This document shows positions 55,693 through 64,000 of a DNA stretch of 64,000 nt, one piece after another. Source of the stretch: Cordylochernes scorpioides. Lineage: Eukaryota > Arthropoda > Arachnida > Pseudoscorpiones > Chernetidae. The position numbers were made by a program, and so were the translations under genes. Location of the stretch: positions 66,049,887-66,113,886 of the forward strand of contig CP092871.1 of assembly GCA_030710605.1 (NCBI GenBank). Direction: 5' to 3'. The notes beneath the pieces are model-generated. The model ran no database searches. It worked only from the letters and a program-made list of their open reading frames with translations, and was not told the DNA's origin. Positions within the stretch are counted from its first letter, which is position 1. The number at the start of each line of letters is the position of its first letter.

Positions 55693-55957
55693 CGTGAGCT
55701 CAAACATGCTCAAAATTTTATTGTTTAAAATTTTTTTTAAATCACAATTTTAAGTTTGTTATAAGCATATTATTTTTAATAGATTTTATCATTTTGGAAC
55801 CGAAAATAGGTTCATTATAGGGGTAGTTCATTATTTAAAAAATTGCAAAGTTAGTTATAACGATGGTATTTTCAATGGAATGGAATTGGGAATCGCCGTA
55901 GGTTCGTTATAAGGAAAGGTTTGCTTTATCTAGGGATGTATTAGCGGAGTTTTACTG
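55693..55957 (+). repeat. Tigger derivative, right end
   Basis: Starts in the gap, ends ...GCGGAGTTTTACTG at 55957 followed by TA. Same as 48590-48692 plus 53461-53639 without the piggyBac insertion. Confidence 0.8.
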
Positions 55958-56274
55958 TATATATATACAGTTAAACCTCTTTTGTGCATTTTTTTCCCAA
56001 GAAACTTCACACTCCTTAAACAGGTCTCTATTTTTTTTTTCAGCCTTGAGGCATTTAGAGAAATGATAGACAAATTAGAGAGTTGAACACACAATTCCTA
56101 ATTAAATCCTTTAAAAGGAAAATGCCTGAAACAGGTTTTTGACTAATTGTCGGTTTCAAGGGACCAATAAAAAAAAAAACACACATTAGTGAACATCCGT
56201 AGAAAAAAGGATGAAATATTGATTTTTTAATTTTGCCAAACACACACAATTTAAATAACTCCTACATATATATA

Positions 56275-58656
56275 CAGTATAACCTCGTTAATTCGACACA
56301 CCCCAATTCGACACTCGGCGATAATTCGAACATGTTCCGATGTCCCGACCTCCGGCCTATCAAATAACAAACCGTAATTCGACAGTATCGATAATACGAC
56401 AGTTCCGATAGTTCGACCATTTTAAAATTCGAATTTCGACAGTTGAATGTTATTTTACATGCAACTTTACCGCTAAACGGTATTACGGCGGCGACGATCG
56501 GCATCGGCGGGCGCCTGCGCACTTTTGGTTTCTGGTTAGTTTAAGTTTCACTTTGCAGTGCCGTTGCGCAATTTCGCGGATGTTATTGTTGTTTTTTTTT
56601 TTACGCGGGAATTTCGGCATCATGCGCTAACTAATAATAATTTTTATTTTTTTATTTTTAACATTGAAATATTTTAGCTATTTTTAAATTTATAAATAAT
56701 TTCTTTTTAAATAAATAAATCTTTATAAAATGATCCAACAATGATTATGGTAACATTTTAATTCAATATTCTGTGTTAATTTGAATAAATGAGTGGGGCA
56801 AGAGTGTCAGGTTCTGCCAAAAAAATTGGAAACGTAGAAAATTATAGAAGAAATAGAACAAGGAAAATCACATAGTCAAGTTTCCAGAGAGAGAAATATT
56901 CCACGGTCCACCATTAGCACAATTTTTAAAAATAAATTCGCCATAAAATCTGCCTTTTTAAAATCTAATTTTAGCTCTACCTTGAAACGTGATCGTAACG
57001 GGGAATTCCCAGAGTTGAAGAAGCCCTATTTAGGTGGATAAGGCAGGCAAATGCCATGAAACTTGCCATAAATGGCAATATCTTGAAAGAAAAGGCTATA
57101 CTCTTGGCCTTGAAAATGGGTCAAGATAATTTTGAAGCTAGCAATGGCTGGCTAGAAAAGTTTAAGGCCAGAAGGAATATTGCTTTTAAACGACTTCATG
57201 GAGAAGCTGGAAGTGTGGATGCCAATAGTGTAGCCACTTGGAAAGGTGGGATTATTCCTTCACTTTTAGCTAAATACAGCCCACAGGACATTTTCAATGC
57301 TGATGAAACAGGGTTATTTTATAAACTTTTGCCTAATCAAACAATGACTATCAGAGGTGAGAGAGAGAGAGAAATGTGAAGGGGGTAAGAAGTCTAAAGA
57401 GAGAATTACAGTGTTGGTATGCTGTAATATGGATGGAAGTGAAAAACTGCCTTTACTTTATATTGGGAAATATAGAAGACCACGATGCTTCCATGGCATG
57501 AATATTCCCTCAAATTATCATTTTAATAAAAAAGCCTGGATGACTGGGGCAATTTTTACGGATTGGCTGAAAAAATTGGACCAAATATTCAAAAGAAGAG
57601 AAAGAAAAATTTTATTAATTTTAGATAATTGCCCAGCCCACCAAATACCTGAAGGGTTACAGAACATTGAAATAAGATTTTTGCCCGCCCTAACTACAAG
57701 GGCATTACAACCCTGTGATATGGGTATCATTAAAGCCCTAAAAGACCAATATAGGAAACGAATGATAACGTATCTTCTCACTTGCATGGAAGAAAAAAAA
57801 ATGCTCAATTACTCTTTGCAATTAGCTGGCTAGAGGCTGCATGGGTTGGGGTTAGTTCTTCCACAATAAAAAATTGTTTTTCTCATTCGGGATTTGTGAT
57901 GGATGAAGCAATGGAAGAAGTTGTTGAAGAAGAAATGAACAGATGTTTTGAGGCATTAAAAAAACATCAAGCCATTGATGTAAACTATATTGACTTCTTG
58001 GAAGTTGATAAAGATGTGCAAGTTGCTGGGGAACAGTCCATTGAAGAAATTGTAAAGGAGGTAATGGGTAAAGAAGAAGATGAAGAGGTAGAGCCAACAG
58101 AAAAAGATTTAAACAAAACATCAATAACACCTGCAGCAGCAGTGGATGCCTTTAATACAATAAAAACTCTTTCCTATTTAAAAGACATTTCTGAGGAAGA
58201 AAGGCATGTATGTCTTTTAAAAATAGACTATCTGGAATACATCCTGAATAGGATTTCAGAGAAAAACCAGACATCTATAAAATATATATATATTTTTAAT
58301 CTTGATTCTTTTCAAATAATATTTTTTAATTTTCTTTTTATTTTCCATATTTATTTTCTTTAAACTATTATTCAATTGGAATAAAATATTATTTGTTTCG
58401 AAAATATGTATTATTGTCATTTTGTCCCAGATACTAAAAGTTATTCATGAAAATAAAAAATAAATATAAAAAAGTACACACACAATGGTTTCAATTAATA
58501 TCATTAATTTATATTACAAAGCTATTTATAAAAATATATATATATTATTTTAGCTAGTTAGATGATTAGCTAATCATCTAACCTTAATTCAACACTTCCT
58601 TTAATTCAACCGAAAGCTCTGATCCCTTGGGGTGTTGAATTAAAGAGGTTCGACTG
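56275..58656 (+). mobile_element. Tigger DNA transposon, both ends present
   Basis: 2382 bp, TA on both sides (56273-56274, 58657-58658). Left end CAGTATAACCTCGTTAATTC, right end ...TTAAAGAGGTTCGACTG. A GC-rich block near 56460-56540 (ACGGCGGCGACGATCGGCAT) precedes the transposase and recurs inverted at 39800-39870. Confidence 0.85.
56787..58360 (+). pseudogene. Tigger transposase, several frameshifts
   Basis: N-terminal HTH in pieces (RNIPRSTISTIFKNKF near 56895), then the CENP-B-type second domain (GQDNFEASNGWLEKFKARRN, 57056-57379) ending in IFNADETGLFYKLLP with the first catalytic Asp. After a (GA)n expansion at 57358-57372 shifts the frame, ERITVLVCCNMDGSEKLPLL and LLILDNCPAHQIPEGLQNIE with the second Asp, then LQPCDMGIIKALKDQYRK. 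A third frame (57782-58363) has the acidic C-terminal tail. Tigger transposases cut and paste at TA. The reading frame is broken at least three times, so the copy is dead although all domains are present. Confidence 0.88.
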
Positions 58657-58675
58657 TATATACTTATTGATTAAA

Positions 58676-58694
58676 CCCCCCCCCCCCCCCCCCC
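58676..58694 (+). repeat. Poly-C tract
   Basis: About 19 C followed by a T run just beyond the Tigger end. Confidence 0.9.
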
Positions 58695-58894
58695 CTTTTT
58701 TTTTCAAAAATTACTTTTCAAGTTTTGACTGAAATATTGATAATAAAAATATATAAACAGAATATGTAAAATATTTTAAGAATTTCCTCTTTCCTGGGTT
58801 ATAACTATCTCTAGATCTATCAAAAGGACAACACCTAGTTGAAGATTGGTGTCTTCAAACCAGAGATCAGCTAATTAGTAATTATGACCTTTTT

Positions 58895-59060
58895 TACAAT
58901 AAAAACTGTCAACACAAGGTAATAAGACCAAATCCAAATAAATGGATAGTATGTGGGTTTTGGTAAAAGCGTTGTTACTGTCACACACTATTAATTTTTT
59001 GGATTTGGTCTTATTACCTTGTGTTTATAATCTATAATCCAAATTGTGCCTTATCAATAA
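58895..59060. repeat. Penelope-like (family A) inverted relic
   Basis: Opposed ends ACAAGGTAATAAGACCAAAT and ATTTGGTCTTATTACCTTGT with a largely lost ribozyme between them. Confidence 0.7.
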
Positions 59061-59411
59061 AAACTGTCCTTTCAGAGTGTTCTCTCATAGAGGCTCTAAA
59101 TTCACATTATCAAGGTACGTAATAGAGGTATTATTGTGTGTAAACTACTCTTAAGCAAGAAATTAAGACACAATTACACACAGTGCGCTTGTAGAAAAAG
59201 ACAAAACTAAAACAAAAAGGAGAAATATCCCCAATTAGTGGCACACACACAGTTAGATTAATAGCAGGCAAAGAGAATAGAGCAAGAACAGAAAGAGGGG
59301 GAGGGAGGAGGGCATTAAGCAGAAAGTTAATAAGTCACAAGCAAGCAAATAAGCTAAACATAACAACACACACCAATTATATTAAACAAGAAAACAAAGA
59401 GGAAGAAGGAA

Positions 59412-60233
59412 CAGTAAAACCCCTCTAAAATAGTCTATGCTTAGTATAGGTTGTTTCTTTATTAAAGTCAAAGATTGCTAATCCAACTTTTTGGAATGTA
59501 AAAAAAGAGACTTCTTTATTGAAAAAAAGTCACCTCATCGGCAATATCTTAAGACTGATTCTGCTCAGCAAAGTTTATTTATTTCAGCGTATACACCACT
59601 AAACAACATGAGCTACATAGCACTGCCAAGTCACAAGAGGTCTAAGGAAAAGATATTGGTGTATAGTCAGAAGACTCACCTTTTTTTTTTTTTAATTATT
59701 CCTAGTACACATGGTACAGGCCATGATAATCATAGTGGGTAGATGTTGGCGACTACTTTACTGTAAGTGCAACACATGTCTACACATGTGAAAAGCAGTT
59801 CGACTTTTGCACTTAGCAGCACTACATGTGAGCCTGAGAGACCTAAATCATGACCTGGGCTGACATGACAGAGACCACTTCCTGGGATTCAACCATGATA
59901 GACTATACAATACCAAACTAAACTTTTGATGGATGTTATCTTCTCTAAATATTAAAACACCACCTTGTGTGACAGCAGTTAACAGATATGAATCACTGGT
60001 TTCAATCTCAGTCCTTGTTTAAATGGGAACATTTCTGGAAAGAAAATGTGACCATTAAAATGAAAGGACACATTTCCAGTCAAAATAGATGCCAAAAGCT
60101 ATATGCGCCATCTGTTGACCATCTCTGCAAACTTTCTGGCTTTGTGGTCACTGGACTCAAGTCTGATAGTTTGCAGAGACTGTGGTACACAGTTTACATC
60201 TATAAATCGGAGTAGGGTAGAGGGGTTTTACTG
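59412..60233. mobile_element. Tigger-ended MITE containing a SINE piece
   Basis: Ends CAGTAAAACCCCTCTA and TAGAGGGGTTTTACTG frame 822 bp without coding sequence. Followed by a G run (60234-60250). A minus-strand SINE piece lies at 59677-59825. Confidence 0.7.
59677..59825 (-). repeat. tRNA-derived SINE, partial copy 3
   Basis: T run, then CCTAGTACACATGGTACAGG, AATCATAGTGGGTAG and ACACATGTGAAAAGCAGTTC: the 3' half of the SINE at 2808-3123, reversed; the tRNA head is missing. Confidence 0.8.
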
Positions 60234-60619
60234 TGGGGGGGGGGGGGGGGGAGAGAGAGAATGCACAGAAGAGATACCAACCTGGAGGTCAATACTATTG
60301 TTACCGATTTGATTGACATTGGGTAGAGAACCCCCCCTGTAACTGCCTAGAGCAATGTGCAGGTTTTTCTGGTATGCACCCTGGGAACACAACAGAGCAA
60401 CAAGTCACATGCTGTGGTGGTGGGATCACAGTTAGTGAGTGAGTTGGTTTAGTAGAGACAGTCAAGGAGATAAGCAAGAGATGAGGGAAGTAAGAAAAAG
60501 GTGGGTAAAGAGATATCCTTAATGCCTTGAAGGCATCTTTCCATTCAGGTAAGTCAAACAGGGCTAATATGAGATAATTTGGTTTTTATATTTAAAAAGT
60601 ACAAGATTACACAAGACTT

Positions 60620-60664
60620 TATTAAAAAATGTGTGAAATTATGTGTGACAGTTTGTTAAAACTA
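60620..60664 (+). repeat. Minisatellite fragment left of the Tigger
   Basis: ATGTGTGAAATTATGTGTGA resembles the repeats at 62243-62490, so the Tigger 60665-62242 landed inside that array. Confidence 0.5.
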
Positions 60665-60937
60665 CGGTAAAACCCCACTAAAATCAACCTGGGATAGAGT
60701 GAACCTTCTCTTATAATGAGCCTAAGGTAATCTCTAAATCAAATCCATTGAAAATTCCATTGTTATATTGATCTTTGATATTTTAAAATTAAAATACTAG
60801 GCTTATAATGAACTTAGTCTTAACTTGATCAATTTTTAAAACAGCAAAATTTAAAGTATGTTTCAGCTCACAGATTATGATTTCAAAGCAATAAATTTGG
60901 TGGAATTGTTTCTTTACATACATTCAGTACTTTTGTC

Positions 60938-61246
60938 AACTCCACCTTTGCCGGTCCCAAGCCCGGATGAAAAAGGAGAAGGGGGAGCAGTAACAAGCTC
61001 ATTAAAAAACCTGGGTTCAGCTGGCCCGGCTGATAGTACCCTGTAAGGGCTCCTAATCCAGGAATACAGGATGAGCAGCGTTTGTACTCCATGTTAGGAG
61101 CGGCTGCACATGGCGTCTGTTCCTCATGTCAGAGGCGGCCATTTATTTTGGAGCTAAGTCTGCCTGCCACTGAGTAGTGCTCCCAGTCTTAATGACAAAG
61201 GCAGACGCATTCTACTTCACCCAGTGTGGAGATAAGAAAGAAGAAG
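60938..61246 (+). mobile_element. SINE-like partner of the RNase H LINE
   Basis: 309 bp between exact 12-bp duplications AGTACTTTTGTC (60926-60937, 61247-61258). Its 3' end GTGGAGATAAGAAAGAAGAAG matches the 3' end of the LINE at 49152-52784 (GTGGAGATGAGAAAGAAGAAG). The 5' part (GGTCCCAAGCCCGGATGAAA) looks like a LINE 5' end. So it is a short internally deleted derivative probably moved by that LINE. Confidence 0.75.
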
Positions 61247-61303
61247 AGTACTTTTGTCTGATGATGGTAACAGCAAGGTTACCGAAACACGTCACATACT
61301 ATT
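61244..61303 (+). ncRNA. Hammerhead ribozyme, family A, best preserved
   Basis: CTGATGA-T, helix II GGTAAC/GTTACC with loop AGCAAG, GAAAC-AC-GTC; helix I TGT/ACA and AGTA/TACT. Helix III is a C-G and A-U pair with a 2-nt loop. Predicted cleavage after 61293. The extra U after CUGAUGA is present. Confidence 0.78.
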
Positions 61304-61335
61304 AATTTATTTGGATTTGGTCTTATTACCTTGTG
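61247..61335 (+). repeat. Penelope-like (family A) end
   Basis: Hammerhead followed by TTTATTTGGATTTGGTCTTA, ending about TTGTGTTTAA. Confidence 0.75.
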
Positions 61336-62242
61336 TTTAATAGAACATCTCTCTGCATTCGTCAAATTTTATATAGAAAAAGGCAAATTGACTTCCAAAA
61401 TGAGGAAAAAAATTTTAAAAAGCCGTTCTATTAACAAGTTAGCGCTAGGGGGGGGAAAGCTATTATCGAAGCTTTTCAAAGTGAAACAAAGCAGGCAAAA
61501 CTTCAGAACAAGTTGAAATAAGAAAATGTAACATTTCTACTATAAGAGATACAAATAGAAGTCTATAAAAAATTACTACAAAGAGGAATCAACCTCAATT
61601 TTTGTTGCAATAGTACGCCTTAGCATCCTCTTTCAGAAGTGTTCGATATCTAACTATTATGCCATAGGCTGAATAAATCAAAATAAAAGCACCTATAATG
61701 CATCAAAACATTATTTTTATGCTATGATTTTGATACAGTGATTTTGTAGCCACCATTGGTTTAATTACAGATAGTCTACAGAAAAATATGTGGAAATTGG
61801 AAATGGAATAAAAATACTCATTAACTTCATTTGAAAGGCAATGCTTGAAGAGTGCTTTCAAGCAACAAAGTATTAGAGATTTCTTCAAGTAAAAATTTAC
61901 ATTATAGAGTATAATAGGATAAAATTATATTTTTTAAATACTATCTCTCTCTCTTAATATAAAATTAATAAAGTATTGCTTAGGACTTGTCCTTATGTTG
62001 ATTGTATGAAGAATCTATCATTAAATAAATTCTTTTTACAAGATATTTTGTGGCTATTTTGACACACAGCATTAATGATGGTAAATAGGTCAATTTAGGG
62101 AATTGTGATCATTTTTAAGAGGTAGCCTTTTCCATATAAATAACTGTCCTTTAATTATTCAATTTTAAAATAGCCAAACCATGGCTATAATGAACCTAAA
62201 GTGTTCACTCCTATTCAAGTTCACTATAGTGGGGTTTTATTG

Positions 62243-62490
62243 ATGTAAAATTTTGTTGAAATTATGTGTGAGATTTTGATGAAATTATATTTTGATTTTA
62301 TTTTGAATAATATTGATGTAATTGTGCGAGAGATTTTGTTCAAACTGTGTGAAATTTAGTTGAAACTGTATATACAAGCTTTTGTTGAATTGTGTGTGAG
62401 ATTTGATAAAATGATGTGTAGGGTTTTGTTGAAAGATGTTTATTAATTGTGTATGAGTTCTTGTTTAAATATGGGTGAGATGTTTTTTTT
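62243..62490 (+). repeat. Degenerate minisatellite, units of about 30-36 bp
   Basis: Loose repeats of TTTTGTTGAAATTGTGTGTGAGA. Confidence 0.65.
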
Positions 62491-63719
62491 AACTATGTAA
62501 GATATTATATAGGGAGATAAATTTAAAAGCTATTGAAATGTATAAAGTGATATTCTGACTTAGGATACTTATAAAAATTTGGAATTTTATTGATAGTTTG
62601 ATGCTAGCTACTAGCCTCACTTGCCCTGTGGTGGTAGCTAGCTCTATTTGTTCACAATTAACATTTCTACAAGAGATAAAAGCTACACACACAGTTTTGT
62701 GTACCAAAGATTTATAATAATACATAAATTCAACACAAGATATTTTATTTGTTCTCGCCTATCACATAACTTCAGGGCATTATTGAATATATTTTTAATA
62801 CAATTATAACATCTATACAGTAAAATCTGTCTTGGGAGTTTTCCTGTCTAACGCATTCACTTCTCAATTTTTTAAGCCTCTATAAAGGCTAAATGTGTTG
62901 GATATCCTATTTTGTTTGAGATCATCATTGAAGTTGATTAAGAAAGAATAGTTTTAGGTTTATTTTAACCCATTTTATTTAGCTTGTCTTTGAAGTCACC
63001 ATATCTTGTGTTTTTGCTTGGAACCAAATGGAAACTTCCAACAAAGATTTTACAGCATAAATATTGTCTTTTCAAAAAAAGAACATATAGTCAGACCCAT
63101 GGAAAAGGTGCTTCCATTTAAAGTAGGTATTGAATTATAGTGGGTTAAAGTAGGTTGGAGTGTAGTAAATATAAAGGTTCTATATACTGCATGTAGTAAG
63201 TAGAAGGTAAGAAAAAGGAATAAAGAATGGTGAGAAGAAGACTTGTGAAACACCCACAGCACTACACAATACCAACAAGGCATATTTCCCAATTTACATA
63301 GAAACAGGGACAATGTATCATTAGATGCCACAAATAACACATCCTCAAGTTTGTCTTTGGAGAGATATTCTTATATATATTTATTTATTTATCTTACCTT
63401 ATCTCAACAGCAAAACCTGTGTTCTATGCAGAAATCTATTTATGCAGCTTAAACCACATTATCCTGTAGTTATTTAGCACATGAGTATTTGAGCCTGTGT
63501 TAAGTAAAAATCCGGGTTATTCAGACATTTTGTCTTTGTTCTCTGAGTAGTTGCTTAAGTGAAGCTGTAATGTAATTTGGGGGTGAAGATTTTTTTGTGT
63601 GCGTGCGAAGCGAATATATTTGTCTGTATTTCTACTTTCCCCTCAAAGCTTATGCGCATAGTTTCCTCAAATACCTTTGCCAGGAATTCCTTGCTATATA
63701 TGCAGATAACTTCAATATA
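62491..63719. other. No recognised feature
   Basis: AT-rich; short frames show no family resemblance. Confidence 0.45.
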
Positions 63720-64000
63720 CAGTATGACCTTGTTAATTCGACACACGATAATTCAACACTTACGATAATCATGTGTTTTCATGGCCTGACCTCCAGCCTA
63801 TCAAATAACAAACGTTAATTTAACCAAAAAATGTATTTCTAAAAATACAATAGTTTGGCATGTGGAGCACAACGGCCATAGTTTGCATATGCGCAGCATG
63901 CTTAAAACTGTTACAATCGAGTCATAAATGTCAGCGCCAAAGTCACATGATTTTTGTTTCTCCTGAACATTTTAGGCCTAACATTTAAGCAGCCACTAGT
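63720..64000 (+). mobile_element. Tigger left end, cut by the window edge
   Basis: CAGTATGACCTTGTTAATTC, GCCTGACCTCCAGCCTATCA and AATAACAAACGTTAATT follow the left end of 56275-58656. Preceded by TA. Confidence 0.75.

Larger units (their letters stand above)
60665..62242 (+). mobile_element. Tigger derivative with nested Penelope end and SINE-like element
   Basis: Left CGGTAAAACCCCACTAAAAT, right ...TTCACTATAGTGGGGTTTTATTG. Internal similarity to 6473-7633 (TACAAAGAGGAATCAACC at 61577). Transposase reduced to unreadable traces. Confidence 0.7.

Overview
The window is AT-rich, intron- and intergene-like nuclear DNA from an animal. The one protein-coding exon I recognise is exon 1 of a CREB-regulated transcription coactivator (CRTC) on the minus strand at 9635-9745. 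The repeat families (Tigger/pogo, mariner, Tc1, piggyBac, Penelope-like elements, gypsy, copia, non-LTR elements, tRNA-derived SINEs) and the CRTC N-terminus suggest an arthropod, perhaps a chelicerate. The species is a guess. A run of exactly 100 N at 55593-55692 marks a scaffold gap.

Layout. 1-9340: minisatellite, MITEs, one tRNA-SINE and a Tigger derivative. 9348-9790: CRTC exon 1 with its 5' region and a nearby exon-like island. 11740-32061: a decayed gypsy element (gypsy-1) whose gag is split by an LTR element (11921-24133, 859/857-bp LTRs, CAGG target duplication). Its protease-RT interval is split by a Tc1 and a mariner (the mariner carries a SINE), and its RT by a 316-bp Penelope-type insertion. 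32062-34015: a second gypsy fragment in opposite orientation. 36200-40082: an inverted Tigger copy containing a Penelope-like element and a piggyBac deletion derivative. 40889-45560: Penelope-type ribozyme repeats, a non-LTR element with a long open RT frame, and a 28-bp minisatellite. 45677-45773 and 54243-54290: two possible host exons. 47477-53639: a four-level nest, Tigger > piggyBac > non-LTR (RNase H) > copia. 56275-64000: a complete-ended but broken Tigger, further Tigger derivatives, Penelope relics and a SINE-like partner of the non-LTR element.

Almost every mobile-element gene is broken. Exceptions are the RT frame at 42563-44637 and the copia gag frame, which has one in-frame stop. 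Many insertions keep exact target-site duplications, so the order of events can be read directly.

The most unusual content is RNA. Two repeat families carry hammerhead ribozymes in the usual strand order. A third, palindromic family (18374-19611; relics at 29221-29536 and elsewhere) carries all three hammerhead core strands and all three helices in the opposite cyclic order, plus a fourth helix. A diverged copy shows compensatory changes in three of the helices. This is the best candidate here for something undescribed.
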